DNA of 64,000 bases. It comes from Shimia thalassica. GTDB taxonomy: Bacteria > Pseudomonadota > Alphaproteobacteria > Rhodobacterales > Rhodobacteraceae. The notes beneath the pieces are model-generated. The model was not told the DNA's origin. It was given only the letters and a program-made list of their open reading frames with translations, and ran no database searches. Position numbers and translations under genes: made by a program. The DNA lies in the NCBI RefSeq assembly GCF_001458215.1, contig NZ_CYTW01000002.1:310001-374000 (forward strand). Reading direction: 5' to 3'. Positions 1 through 8,651 of this stretch are shown one piece after another; the first letter of the stretch is position 1, and every line of letters begins with the position of its first letter.

Positions 1-1
1 G

Positions 2-685
2 GATTTGGTCATGAACGCACGAGGGTCAGAAGCCCTCGAGGCCGCAGCCGCAGACATCCGGTCACGGTTTGGCGTTGAGGTTGCCACTGTTGCTGCGGAC
101 GTCACCACCGTGGAAGGTCAGGCCGCAGTTTTGAAAGAGGCTGAAGGTGTGGAAATTCTTGTCACCAATGCAGGCGGCCCCCCTCCGGGTTTGTGGAGCG
201 ACTGGGATCGTGACGATTTCATCAAGGCGCTCGATTCAAATATGCTGGCGCCCATTGCTTTGATGAAGGCACTGTTGCCCGGCATGATGGAAAAGGGCTG
301 GGGCCGCGTGGTGAATATCACCTCACAGTCGGTCAAGGCGCCCATTCCCGCGCTGGGTCTGTCAAACTCGGCGCGCGCCGGTCTGACAGGATATGTGGCA
401 GGAACGGCCCGTCAGGTCGCAGGCAGCGGCGTGAACATCAACAACCTGCAACCGGGTATTCATGCCACCGACCGTGCTGTTTCTCTGGATACCGGCGTTT
501 CCAAGGCGCAGGGCATTTCGATGGATGAGGCCAAGGCAAACCGCTGTGCCACCATTCCGGCGGGGCGCTATGGCACTCGTCAGGAATTTGGTTCGACCTG
601 TGCTTTCCTGTGTTCGCAACAGGCAGGGTTCATGGTGGGGCAAAATATCCTGCTGGATGGCGGTGCCACCAATTCGACAATGTAA
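2..685 (+). CDS. SDR family oxidoreductase, 5' end cut by window
   Basis: Short-chain dehydrogenase/reductase of the 3-oxoacyl-reductase type. The reading frame is open to the window edge and the N-terminal Gly-rich NAD(P) motif is missing, so the start lies outside. Visible marks are the NAGG motif (fragment residues about 55-58), the catalytic-Ser region ITSQS (about 105-109) and the PG turn after strand 6. Where most SDRs have YxxxK there is SNSAR, so both Tyr and Lys are replaced. A divergent SDR subfamily with this substitution exists, so it is probably not an inactivating mutation. The stop codon is 2 bases from the next ATG, which suggests co-transcription with the DNA repair gene. The substrate cannot be inferred. 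Confidence 0.9.
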   Translation, partial: DLVMNARGSEALEAAAADIRSRFGVEVATVAADVTTVEGQAAVLKEAEGVEILVTNAGGPPPGLWSDWDRDDFIKALDSNMLAPIALMKALLPGMMEKGWGRVVNITSQSVKAPIPALGLSNSARAGLTGYVAGTARQVAGSGVNINNLQPGIHATDRAVSLDTGVSKAQGISMDEAKANRCATIPAGRYGTRQEFGSTCAFLCSQQAGFMVGQNILLDGGATNSTM

Positions 686-687
686 TC

Positions 688-1824
688 ATGGCGCAGGGAT
701 TTTCCTTGAAAGACCAGTTGTTCAATGCGGACACGCTGGGTGATTTGGCGGCAGAGTATTCTGCCGCCTTGCCTTTCTTTGATGCAGAGGCGTTTCACGC
801 AGAGGTCGTCGCGGGCCTTGAAGGGCGCGAACTTCTCGAGCGTCTAGACTGGATCGCGGACTGTATCGCGAACCGGTTGGCGCCCGATTTTCCAACGATG
901 TCTGCACAATTGCTGGCGGCGATGCCTTCAAAGCTTGATCCGGGGCTGTCAGACGATGATTTTGGCCGGTTCATCCATGCGGTGCCCGGCATTCTGGCAG
1001 TGCGGCATGGGCTGGAAGAACATCACGATCAGGCACTTGATCTGCTCTATGAAGCGACGCAGCGGTTTTCGATGGAATTCTACATCCGGCCCTTTTTGAA
1101 CAGGTGGCCCGAAGACACCTTGGCCCGTTTGTCACATTGGGTAGGGGACAAGAACTATCACGTGCGTCGGTTGGTCAGCGAGGGCACCCGTCCCAAGCTT
1201 CCTTGGGCCAAAAAGATAGATATGGCACCGCTGGATGCACTGCCGCTGTTGGACAGTCTGTTTGATGATCCCACACGATACGTCACACGCTCGGTGGCAA
1301 ACCATCTGAATGATATCGCAAAAATCGATGCCACGGCGGTGGTGGATGCGTTGGCGGGTTGGCAGGCGTCCGGCCGACAGACCGAAAAAGAGATGGCATG
1401 GATGACCCGTCACGGGTTACGCACCCTGATCAAACAGGGCCATCCGGCAGCGCTTGAAATGCTGGGGTATCGTCAGGATGTGCCCGTGAGGCTGTCGTGT
1501 GTTGATCTGGCAGATGTGACGCCCCGCATTGGGGATGGCTTGGCGCTGTCTTTGACGCTTGAGACCGGTTCAAAAAAAGATGTGCCCGTTTTGGTCGACT
1601 ATGTGATCCGGTTTCACCGTCCTGACGGACGTGAAGGCCGCAAGGTGTTCAAATTGAAGCAAGCTGTTGTGCCTGCGGGTGGATCCCTCGAATTGTCAAA
1701 ACGCCATGTCCTCAAGGGGAACGCCACAACCTTTAAACTGCATCCCGGGCCACATGCGATCGAGGTGCAGGTAAACGGTCGCGTGCTTGGGCAGGTTGCC
1801 TTTGATCTGCATCCCGCAGCATGA
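688..1824 (+). CDS. alkC: AlkC-type DNA alkylation repair glycosylase with C-terminal Ig-like domain
   Basis: About 378 aa. Likely excises N-alkylated bases (such as 3-methyladenine) by the non-base-flipping mechanism of the AlkC/AlkD HEAT-repeat glycosylases. Residues about 1-260 are helical; the segment with HVRRLVSEGTRPKLPW is the AlkC signature. The last ~110 residues are beta-rich (VPVLVDYVIRFHRP, FKLHPGPHAIEVQV) and match the Ig-like domain described for one AlkC branch. ATG at 688 is preferred to upstream starts because those overlap the SDR gene; the spacing of 2 bases implies translational coupling. Family assignment is by eye. Its link to the upstream SDR is unexplained. Confidence 0.85.
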   Translation: MAQGFSLKDQLFNADTLGDLAAEYSAALPFFDAEAFHAEVVAGLEGRELLERLDWIADCIANRLAPDFPTMSAQLLAAMPSKLDPGLSDDDFGRFIHAVPGILAVRHGLEEHHDQALDLLYEATQRFSMEFYIRPFLNRWPEDTLARLSHWVGDKNYHVRRLVSEGTRPKLPWAKKIDMAPLDALPLLDSLFDDPTRYVTRSVANHLNDIAKIDATAVVDALAGWQASGRQTEKEMAWMTRHGLRTLIKQGHPAALEMLGYRQDVPVRLSCVDLADVTPRIGDGLALSLTLETGSKKDVPVLVDYVIRFHRPDGREGRKVFKLKQAVVPAGGSLELSKRHVLKGNATTFKLHPGPHAIEVQVNGRVLGQVAFDLHPAA

Positions 1825-1931
1825 CCAGACGGGCGAGTTTGCCGCGCGGGTCGGGCTTGCGGGGGCATGACCTGACTGCTAATGGTCGGGAAATCTGAAC
1901 CTTTTTCGTCGGATACTTCAAAGAGGCCCGT

Positions 1932-3011
1932 TTGACCCAAACACCGCCCAGACTTGAGATACGCAATCTTCGTCGCCGTTTCGGTGATCGTGATGTTGTG
2001 AATGATGTCTCGCTCAGCATTCAGCCCGGACATGTGACATGCCTTTTGGGGCCGTCAGGATGTGGTAAATCCACGACTCTGCGGATGATCGCCGGGGTCG
2101 AGATGCAGGATTCAGGCGAAATCTATGTCGACGGCAATCTGATCTGTGACACGGTGTTCCGCATTCCGCCCGAGCGTCGTCAAATCGGTTTGATGTTTCA
2201 GGATTTTGCCCTGTTTCCCCATATGAGCGTAGGCGACAACGTTGCTTTTGGTCTCAAAGGACGGCGCGATGAAAAGCGTGCGCGCGTGGAACATTTGCTG
2301 TCCAAGGTTGGCCTGCAATGGGCCATTGATGACTATCCGCACGTCCTGTCCGGTGGAGAACAACAGCGGATCGCTCTGGCGCGTGCCTTGGCGCCGCGTC
2401 CCCGCATTATGTTGATGGATGAACCCTTTTCAGGACTGGACAACCGGCTTCGTGATGGCATCCGTGACGAAACGCTTGCGGTGTTGAAAGAAGAAGACAC
2501 AGCCGTTTTGCTGGTCACACACGAGCCGGAAGAAGCCATGCGCATGGCGGACGAGATTGCCCTGATGCGCGACGGCCGCATTGTCCAGCAAGGCGCGCCT
2601 TACAACATTTACAACGCGCCCTTCGACAAAGAGGCCGTCGGGTTCTTTAGCGATATCAACGTCATCAAGGCGACAAGCAACGGCGCGTTGACGGAAACGC
2701 CCTTTGGCCCCTTTTTGACACCGGGCTTTGACGACGGCGCAGAGGTCGAAATTATCGTCCGGCCCCAGCACGTCAAACTGGATTTCGATCGCAATGGGCA
2801 TGGCCCAAGCCCGACACCGAGCCGCGGAGAAGCGGCCCGCGGGTTTGTGACCCGTGCACGGTTCATGGGTAACGAAAGCCTTGTTGAATTCCGGATGGAG
2901 CACGATGGCTCTATTCTGAAGACCACTGTGCCAAACGTCTTTTTGCCTGCTGAAGAGACACCATTCTGGCTGACCATTCGGCGTGACAGGTGCTTTGTCT
3001 ACAAAGCCTAG
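1932..3011 (+). CDS. fbpC: ABC transporter ATP-binding protein, Fbp/Pot-type (probably ferric iron)
   Basis: About 359 aa cytoplasmic ATPase for an importer. Walker A GPSGCGKST (residues 40-48), Q-loop near 90, signature LSGGEQQ near 139-145, Walker B IMLMDEP near 159-165 and switch His in VTHEPEEA near 197. The C-terminal ~110 residues form a TOBE-like domain typical of FbpC/PotA/CysA-class subunits. The start is TTG at 1932 after AAAGAGG; no in-frame ATG fits the conserved N-terminus. No permease or binding protein is adjacent, so the substrate (Fe3+, thiamine, spermidine class) is inferred from the short spaced C-domain only and the symbol is tentative. Confidence 0.8.
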   Translation: MTQTPPRLEIRNLRRRFGDRDVVNDVSLSIQPGHVTCLLGPSGCGKSTTLRMIAGVEMQDSGEIYVDGNLICDTVFRIPPERRQIGLMFQDFALFPHMSVGDNVAFGLKGRRDEKRARVEHLLSKVGLQWAIDDYPHVLSGGEQQRIALARALAPRPRIMLMDEPFSGLDNRLRDGIRDETLAVLKEEDTAVLLVTHEPEEAMRMADEIALMRDGRIVQQGAPYNIYNAPFDKEAVGFFSDINVIKATSNGALTETPFGPFLTPGFDDGAEVEIIVRPQHVKLDFDRNGHGPSPTPSRGEAARGFVTRARFMGNESLVEFRMEHDGSILKTTVPNVFLPAEETPFWLTIRRDRCFVYKA

Positions 3012-3014
3012 TCG

Positions 3015-3683
3015 TTATTCCGCTGACAGATTTGGCGTGTAATCCTCTAGCCGCTTGCCCGGTTCATCCACAAACAGACCGGGCAGAATGGTCAGATCTT
3101 CAATCAGATCCGTACGCAGGGTGTCAAATCCACTCGTGGTCTCGTTCCATACAAGGCAGGTCCAGACACGTCCCCAGTAGTCCAGTTTGAGAGGACGCAC
3201 GTCAAACAGGCTTTTGTCCTGCATCTTCAGGCGCAGTTTCTGACGGTTGCGCACCGCACTGCGCAATGGACCAAGGTGGCGGAACCCGTGCGCGGCATCA
3301 GCAAACGGATAGACCGCAAAGCCAAACGACTTTGGCGCGCCATGCCGGTCCTCGGGCAGAACGGCATCGATCTTGGAGGACAGGCTTTCTGCGGCCTCTT
3401 TCAGCTCTCCATCTACGCCGTTGCCCACGGCTGCGAGCCCAAGATGCAGCGCCTCGAGTTCAGTCTCGGTCAGGTTCAGGGGGGGCAGGGTGATCGCAGC
3501 CCGCGCAGAGTACCCCACGCCGCGCTCTCCTTCGACAGGCACGCCTGATGCGGCAAGTGTATCCATATCGCGATAGATCGTGCGCACCGAGACCTCAAGT
3601 TTCTGCGCCATGTCCTCTGCGCGGTGCAGGTCGCCGTCTTTTAGAATTTGGATCAGGGCATAGAGCCGGTCAGAACGTTTCAT
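3015..3683 (-). CDS. YafY-family transcriptional regulator (HTH + WYL domain)
   Basis: About 222 aa. An N-terminal DeoR-like HTH_11 (MKRSDRLYALIQILKDG and VSVRTIYRDMDTL) is followed by a WYL-type sensory domain (LRLKMQDKSLFDVRPLKLDYWGRVW region). The start at 3683 gives the family's conserved MKRSDRL N-terminus; an upstream in-frame start would add 19 atypical residues. Its stop lies 3 bases from the convergent fbpC-like stop. Divergent to tatABC with repeated TGACA/TGTCA elements just upstream, which suggests autoregulation. Ligand unknown. Confidence 0.88.
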   Translation of the reverse strand: MKRSDRLYALIQILKDGDLHRAEDMAQKLEVSVRTIYRDMDTLAASGVPVEGERGVGYSARAAITLPPLNLTETELEALHLGLAAVGNGVDGELKEAAESLSSKIDAVLPEDRHGAPKSFGFAVYPFADAAHGFRHLGPLRSAVRNRQKLRLKMQDKSLFDVRPLKLDYWGRVWTCLVWNETTSGFDTLRTDLIEDLTILPGLFVDEPGKRLEDYTPNLSAE

Positions 3684-3690
3684 CAGGTGA

Positions 3691-3750
3691 TTCTCTTGTC
3701 GCTTTTGACCTATTACTGACAAAAACCTGTCAACTGACAAGCTATTGACA
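3691..3750. promoter_or_regulatory. Cluster of TGACA/TGTCA elements, candidate operator of the YafY-family regulator
   Basis: TGACA occurs at 3717-3721, 3735-3739 and 3746-3750 and TGTCA at 3728-3732; TTGTC and TTGAC occur at 3696-3700 and about 3705. 3717-3732 forms TGACA-N6-TGTCA, a clean inverted repeat. It lies 34-67 bp upstream of the regulator start, so autorepression is the simplest reading. Function is inferred from position and symmetry. Confidence 0.5.
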
Positions 3751-3781
3751 AAACCAATCCAAAAATCGCTTCAAAAAGCCC

Positions 3782-3808
3782 CGGAAAGCGCGGTTTTGGC
3801 GCTTTCCG
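3782..3808. other. Perfect inverted repeat in the tatA leader
   Basis: CGGAAAGCGC (3782-3791) and GCGCTTTCCG (3799-3808) are exact complements around a 7-base loop, 77 bp upstream of tatA. There is no T-run, so it is not a standard terminator. It could be an mRNA leader hairpin or a protein-binding palindrome. Confidence 0.5.
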
Positions 3809-3885
3809 TTCCGGTGTCGAAGTTTTATCAAAGGCAGGTAATTTTCTGGCGGCATGTCACCCGCCTTGAAGCAAGGAGAGAATTC

Positions 3886-4104
3886 ATGGGTATCGGAAAT
3901 ATCGGTCTTCCTGGCCTGCTGCTGATCGCGGTTGTTGTATTGGTTCTGTTTGGTCGCGGAAAAATCTCGGGCCTGATGGGCGAAGTGGGCAAAGGCATCA
4001 CGTCCTTCAAAAAGGGTATCAACGAAGGCCAGCAAGAGCTGGAGCAAGAAGCCTCTGACGCGGCAAAAGACGTCACGCCCGAAGACGAAAAAGACAAAGT
4101 CTGA
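3886..4104 (+). CDS. tatA: Twin-arginine translocase subunit TatA
   Basis: 72 aa inner-membrane protein that builds the pore of the Tat folded-protein export system. One N-terminal membrane helix (residues ~6-22, LPGLLLIAVVVLVLFG), the hinge FGRGKISGLMGEVGKG, an amphipathic helix and an acidic tail (VTPEDEKDKV). The ATG at 3886 is preceded by AAGGAG at 3873-3878; a longer frame upstream lacks a ribosome site. First gene of tatABC; the tatB start is 18 bases downstream. Confidence 0.96.
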   Translation: MGIGNIGLPGLLLIAVVVLVLFGRGKISGLMGEVGKGITSFKKGINEGQQELEQEASDAAKDVTPEDEKDKV

Positions 4105-4122
4105 TACGGGGGCTGAAGCGCC

Positions 4123-4620
4123 ATGTTTGATCTGGGAATGGCAGAACTTTTGGTGATCGGCATCGTTGCGCTGATCGTCGTTGGGCCAAAAGATTTGCCG
4201 GTGCTTTTCCGCCGTGTGGGTCAGTTTGTCGGCAAGGCAAAAGGGATGGCGCGCGAGTTTTCGAGTGCCATGAACCAAGCGGCGGATCAGGCAGGCGTCA
4301 AGGACGTGACTGATACCTTCAAAAGCGCGACAGACGGTTTGAACACGGTGACCAACCCGATGAAGGCGGCCACCGAAACCTTCAAGGAAACGACCAAGAC
4401 AATCACGGACCTGAACATCGATCCCGACAGCGAGACCGGCAAACTGGCGGCGCAAAGGGCCGAAGACACGCGCAAGATTCAGGAAGCGACTGCCAAAAAG
4501 GCCCAAGAGCGTTTGGAAGCCGATGCAAAGGCCGCCGAAAAAGCGGCCGCAGAGGCGCGCGCCCTTGCGGATGCGGCGCAACAGCCCGCAGCAGATGCGG
4601 CTGAAAAGGACAAAGCATGA
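4123..4620 (+). CDS. tatB: Twin-arginine translocase subunit TatB
   Basis: 165 aa. TatB forms the Tat signal-peptide receptor with TatC. N-terminal membrane helix [26 protein letters not shown] with the conserved Glu-8 and the GPKDLP hinge, then an amphipathic helix and a long charged Ala/Glu/Lys-rich helical tail (residues ~110-165). The length and alanine-rich tail are ordinary for alphaproteobacterial TatB. Overlaps tatC by 4 bases (ATGA). Confidence 0.96.
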   Translation: MFDLGMAELLVIGIVALIVVGPKDLPVLFRRVGQFVGKAKGMAREFSSAMNQAADQAGVKDVTDTFKSATDGLNTVTNPMKAATETFKETTKTITDLNIDPDSETGKLAAQRAEDTRKIQEATAKKAQERLEADAKAAEKAAAEARALADAAQQPAADAAEKDKA

Positions 4621-5564
4621 GCAACACAGAAGAGATCGACGACAGCTCGGCCCCGCTCATCGAGCATCTGGCCGAACTCAGAACACGGCTGATCCGCTCT
4701 GTTTTGGCCCTGCTGGTGGGGGTGAGCATCTGCTTCATCCCGATTGGCGGCGATTTCATTGCTGTTCACATCCTGAATTTCCTGTTGTCCCCGATCGAAG
4801 CCTCCTTGCGGGCCTTGGGTGATCCTTCCCCGACACTTCAGTACACGTCGCCGCAGGAATACCTGTTTACGCTGTTCCGCATCTCGATGGTGTTCGGGTT
4901 TGCGATGGCCTTTCCGGTGATTGCTTTCCAGATGTGGCGCTTTGTGGCTCCGGGTCTCTACAAGAATGAAAAAGGGGCGTTTTTGCCCTTTATGATTGCA
5001 TCGCCTTTTATGTTTTTGCTGGGTGCAAGCTTTGCCCATCTTGTCGTGACACCTCTGGCGATGTCCTTCTTCCTTGGTTTCGCGGATGTAAGTTCGATCT
5101 TCGCAAATCTCCTGTCGAACGCAGAACCCAATCTGCCGGGTGAAGCCGTTGTCGTTCCCGAGACACAAGAAGGTATCAAGGTGACCTTCTTTGGTAAGGT
5201 GAACGAAAGTCTGGATATCACGCTGAAGTTTATCATGGCCTTCGGCCTGTGTTTCCAGCTTCCCGTGCTTCTGACGCTGATGGGCAAAGCAGGGCTGGTC
5301 AGCTCTGAAGGTCTGGGAAGCGTTCGCAAATACGCCATGATCGCCATTCTGGTTCTGGCAGCGCTCGTGACACCTCCTGATGTTGTCACCCAGCTGATCC
5401 TCTTTTCGGTGGTCTACGGTCTCTACGAGGTTTCGATCTTCCTTGTGCGCCGCGTCGAAACCAAGCGCGAGACAAAGCTGCGCGAAGAAGGATATTATGA
5501 CGATGAAGAAGAGTTTGACGATCCTCTGATGAAAGAATTTGAGGACGACGCGGACAGCAAATAA
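4617..5564 (+). CDS. tatC: Twin-arginine translocase subunit TatC
   Basis: 315 aa polytopic membrane protein that recognises twin-arginine signals. Conserved N-terminal [12 protein letters not shown] (about residues 16-27), the [14 protein letters not shown] segment and six predicted membrane spans ending near [14 protein letters not shown]. The periplasmic loop near residues 160-200 is longer than in E. coli TatC, and the C-terminus is very acidic ([17 protein letters not shown]). Both are common in Rhodobacterales. Start overlaps the tatB stop. A strong terminator follows. Confidence 0.96.
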   Translation: MSNTEEIDDSSAPLIEHLAELRTRLIRSVLALLVGVSICFIPIGGDFIAVHILNFLLSPIEASLRALGDPSPTLQYTSPQEYLFTLFRISMVFGFAMAFPVIAFQMWRFVAPGLYKNEKGAFLPFMIASPFMFLLGASFAHLVVTPLAMSFFLGFADVSSIFANLLSNAEPNLPGEAVVVPETQEGIKVTFFGKVNESLDITLKFIMAFGLCFQLPVLLTLMGKAGLVSSEGLGSVRKYAMIAILVLAALVTPPDVVTQLILFSVVYGLYEVSIFLVRRVETKRETKLREEGYYDDEEEFDDPLMKEFEDDADSK

Positions 5565-5585
5565 AGCAGCTGTTCTATCATAAAC

Positions 5586-5615
5586 AAAAGCGCGCCGGAT
5601 CTCGGCGCGCTTTTT
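5586..5615 (+). terminator. Rho-independent terminator of tatABC
   Basis: AAAAGCGCGCCG (5586-5597) pairs perfectly with CGGCGCGCTTTT (5603-5614) around the loop GATCT, and the U-run continues. It begins 22 bases after the tatC stop. Confidence 0.9.
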
Positions 5616-5767
5616 GCATTTTCGGTGGGGTGGGCCTCAAGGATTTCACTCTGTGACCTGCGTGGTATGCGCCAAACAGGAACGGCGAAACGCCCCAAGC
5701 TGACAACACCTTGCTCCGGTTGCGGAAAACTGGTTTGAAGCGTTCCAAGACCTTAAAGGAGCACAGC

Positions 5768-6610
5768 ATGGACCAAGAGACGTTAGCCCGCATTGCAGAT
5801 GCCCTTGAGCGGATGTCGCCTGTCCCCTCAAAGGCGCCGGACTTTTCCGCAGCGGACGCCTTTGTCTGGCATGTCGAGCCTGATCGCCTTGAACCCGTGA
5901 CCAAAATCAATCGGGTGGATCTGTCGCTTCTCATCGGGGTGAACCGTTCGCGCGACACGCTCTTGGAAAACACGGTGCAGTTCGCAAAAGGTCTTCCCGC
6001 CAACAACGCGCTTTTGTGGGGCGCGCGCGGGATGGGAAAATCTTCCTTGGTCAAAGCGATCCATGCCGAAGTCCTGAAACAGGGGCTGGGCCTCAAGATC
6101 GTGGAACTGCAGCGCGAAGATCTGCCGAGCGTGGCACGCCTGCTGAACATGCTGCGCGGCCGCGACGAACGCTTCTTGCTGTTTTGCGATGATCTGTCCT
6201 TCAGCCATGATGACCAGCACTACAAATCCCTCAAGGCCGTTCTGGATGGCGGGATCGAGGGCCGCCCTGACAATGTCGTTTTCTACGCGACATCCAACAG
6301 GCGTCACCTGATGCCACGTGACATGATCGAAAACGAACGCTCAAGCGCGATAAACCCGAGCGAAGCCGTGGAAGAAAAGGTATCCCTGTCCGACCGGTTT
6401 GGCCTTTGGCTGGGCTTCCATCCTTGCTCGCAAGATGAATACCTCGAGATGATCCGCGGCTATTGCGCGGCCCACGGTGTCGAAATAGATGCAGACACCC
6501 TCTATGCGGAAGCCATCGAATGGCAGGCCACACGCGGGGCTCGCTCGGGCCGCGTCGCTTGGCAGTATTTTACGGATCTGGCCGGCCGCAAGGGCGTCCC
6601 GTTAACCTAA
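5768..6610 (+). CDS. DUF815 family AAA-type ATP-binding protein
   Basis: 280 aa predicted P-loop ATPase. Walker A GARGMGKSS near residues 90-98 and a Walker B-like LLFCDDLSF. The DUF815 hallmarks NVVFYATSNRRHLMPRDM and LSDRFGLWLGFHPCSQDEYL follow, with a lid region at the C-terminus. Start at 5768 is preceded by AAAGGA at 5755-5760; an upstream in-frame ATG at 5711 has no ribosome site. Biochemical role unknown; the family is widespread in proteobacteria. It converges with nlpD. Confidence 0.9.
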   Translation: MDQETLARIADALERMSPVPSKAPDFSAADAFVWHVEPDRLEPVTKINRVDLSLLIGVNRSRDTLLENTVQFAKGLPANNALLWGARGMGKSSLVKAIHAEVLKQGLGLKIVELQREDLPSVARLLNMLRGRDERFLLFCDDLSFSHDDQHYKSLKAVLDGGIEGRPDNVVFYATSNRRHLMPRDMIENERSSAINPSEAVEEKVSLSDRFGLWLGFHPCSQDEYLEMIRGYCAAHGVEIDADTLYAEAIEWQATRGARSGRVAWQYFTDLAGRKGVPLT

Positions 6611-6627
6611 GGCGCGGGCGCTAACGG

Positions 6628-6672
6628 CTTCTTCTGGCCGGAAATATCCCGGAGGTCGGGGGGCTGGCCCCC
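6628..6672 (-). repeat. Dispersed intergenic repeat, copy 1 (GC hairpin + CCGGGATATTT + CCAGAAGAAG)
   Basis: Read on the minus strand: a GGGGGC/GCCCCC hairpin, then CCGGGATATTT, then GGCCAGAAGAAG. The same three blocks occur in the same order at 59212-59270 plus. It sits between the convergent DUF815 and nlpD genes. I recall similar elements between genes in many Rhodobacterales genomes, but that is memory, not a search. Confidence 0.75.
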
Positions 6673-6677
6673 GTCCA

Positions 6678-7898
6678 TCACTGAAGATACGGCATGGGGT
6701 CGACGGAATCGAACCCTTTGCGGACTTCAAAGTGCACGAAGTTGTCCTTGCTTGGAATGCTGGCAAGCGTTTGACCGCGCTTCACGCTGGCCCCTTTGGA
6801 TACTTTCACGTCGTCAACATTGTAATAGACGGTCATCATGTTGTCCGAATGGCGCAGGACAACGATCTTGATGTTGTCGGCGTCCGTCGTAATAGCCGCA
6901 ACCTTGCCGTCCGAGGCCGCTTTGACGGCGCTGCCGGCGGTTGCCGAAATATCGATCCCGTTGTTCTTCCCCTTTGAATAGGGGCGGATAATCTTTCCGT
7001 TGACCGGATAGCCCATTTTGCTGGTCGTGCTCTGGGTCTTGCCGAGATCAGGTGAGGCTGGCGGGGCCACGGCCTTTTCATCTGCTTTGGGCAGCGGCTT
7101 GGTCGAGCTGGGCGGTGTCGGTGTGGCCGACCCCTGTCCAGGTTTGGTGACCGCGGCTGTAGTGGCACCAGCAGCGGCTGTTGTGGCTGCAGCGGCCGGT
7201 GCAGAGGTGCTGGCGCTGCTTGTCTGGGCCACTTTCGGCGGGATCAAGAGAATTTGGTTTTCGCGAATGGTAAAGCTGCTGTCGAGACCGTTCCAGTCTG
7301 CCAGCGAGCGCACGGACACATCATACAGACGCGAGATGGTAAAGGCTGTTTCGCCACGCTGCACCTTGTGGCGAACGGGCTCGATACCGGTTTCGCCTTT
7401 GGGGGCGTTCTTCGGCGCGGGTTGCAGCGGTTCGCTTTTCACTTCTTGCGCACCGGCATTGTTGATCGCGGTGCTGGCAAGGCTTTCGATATCGACATTG
7501 GACGGCGCGGTGACCACACCGGCCCCGCCAGTGGCCTGCGAGGGCTCTGCAACGCGGTACGGCAGGGCAATGATCTCACTCTGGCGCAGCGTGTCTTCCG
7601 GCTTCAGACCGTTATATTTGGCAAGGTCCGCCACGGGCATGCCGATGCGGGTAGCAACGTCATTCAGCGTGTCCCCCCGGCGGGCCACGGCCACCTGATA
7701 ATTGGGATAGGAGATGATGCCGCGTTTGTCGGGGCTGGGTCGGTCTGCAATCGCGGCCTGGGCGGCGGTGGTTGTGTCCAGCCCACCTCCGAATGTGCCG
7801 CGCATGTCAAGATCCAGACCATCATCGCAGGCCGCGACAAAGCCAACTGCCAGCCCGGCAATCGCGATCCGAAGGGGAATACGCTGGGAATTTTCCAT
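6678..7898 (-). CDS. nlpD: NlpD/DipM-like lipoprotein: two LysM domains plus degenerate LytM (M23) domain
   Basis: 406 aa lipoprotein predicted to activate cell-wall amidases at the division site rather than cut peptidoglycan itself. The signal peptide ends in the lipobox FVAAC (Cys 24). LysM domains lie near residues 67-98 and 178-207, then a Pro/Thr/Ala-rich linker, then a LytM/M23 fold (~296-406). Zinc ligands are lost: the first His of HxGxD is Asn (KNNGIDIS) and the HxH pair reads FVH (Phe 387, His 389). This loss is the pattern in NlpD, EnvC and DipM activators. Third gene of a surE-pcm-nlpD run; 102 bases separate it from pcm. Confidence 0.92.
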   Translation of the reverse strand: MENSQRIPLRIAIAGLAVGFVAACDDGLDLDMRGTFGGGLDTTTAAQAAIADRPSPDKRGIISYPNYQVAVARRGDTLNDVATRIGMPVADLAKYNGLKPEDTLRQSEIIALPYRVAEPSQATGGAGVVTAPSNVDIESLASTAINNAGAQEVKSEPLQPAPKNAPKGETGIEPVRHKVQRGETAFTISRLYDVSVRSLADWNGLDSSFTIRENQILLIPPKVAQTSSASTSAPAAAATTAAAGATTAAVTKPGQGSATPTPPSSTKPLPKADEKAVAPPASPDLGKTQSTTSKMGYPVNGKIIRPYSKGKNNGIDISATAGSAVKAASDGKVAAITTDADNIKIVVLRHSDNMMTVYYNVDDVKVSKGASVKRGQTLASIPSKDNFVHFEVRKGFDSVDPMPYLQ

Positions 7899-8000
7899 CT
7901 CGATGTCCTCAATACGCTGCGCTGTCCAAAACGTGCTGCGCGGTTTTACTCATTAACCAGAAATACGGGCGGTTTCGCCTCTTTTATCTTCATCTCCGGT

Positions 8001-8651
8001 TCAGCTGTCCGGTGCAAGACCTTCTACCAGTGGCACAAACCGGACGGGGCGAATTTCGTCATAGTCAAAGCCCTGTTCGTGGCGCCGCACCCGTATCATG
8101 CTTTGCACCGTGTCGGATTGCCCAACCGGCACCACCATAATACCGCCGATCTTCAATTGCGCCAAGAGGGGGCCTGGAGGGTCTTCTGCGGCTGCGGTTA
8201 CAATGATGCGATCAAACGGCGCCTGTTCGGGCAAACCAAAGCTGCCATCCGAGGTGAACGCCGTGATATTTGCCAGATCCAGTGCCTCAAATACCTGTCG
8301 CGCATCCCGAACCAGCCGTTTGTGGCGATCTACGGTATAGATCCGGCGCGCCAGCTGGCTGAGGATCGCAGCTTGATAGCCGCTGCCGGTGCCCACTTCG
8401 AGGACCTTATCCCGTGGCGAGACGTCAAGCGCCTGTGTCATCAAGCCAACAACCGAAGGCTGGGAAATCGTCTGGCCACATGCGATCGGCAGGGGCGTGT
8501 CTTCATAAGCTCGCTCGGCAAAAAGGCCACGCACGAACAGACCGCGGTCGACCTTTTCCATTGCGGTCAACACGCGCATGTCCGTGACCCCTTTGCTGCG
8601 CAGGGCAAAGAGGAATTGCATTTTGCGTTCGGCGAGCGTGTCTTCGGTCAT
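8001..8651 (-). CDS. pcm: Protein-L-isoaspartate O-methyltransferase
   Basis: 216 aa. Methylates isoaspartyl residues in damaged proteins so that they revert to aspartate. SAM-binding motif [15 protein letters not shown] near residues 80-94, the PCMT motif [20 protein letters not shown] and the later GGIMVVPVG strand. Length is normal. It overlaps the surE stop by 4 bases (ATGA), as in translationally coupled surE-pcm operons. Confidence 0.96.
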   Translation of the reverse strand: MTEDTLAERKMQFLFALRSKGVTDMRVLTAMEKVDRGLFVRGLFAERAYEDTPLPIACGQTISQPSVVGLMTQALDVSPRDKVLEVGTGSGYQAAILSQLARRIYTVDRHKRLVRDARQVFEALDLANITAFTSDGSFGLPEQAPFDRIIVTAAAEDPPGPLLAQLKIGGIMVVPVGQSDTVQSMIRVRRHEQGFDYDEIRPVRFVPLVEGLAPDS

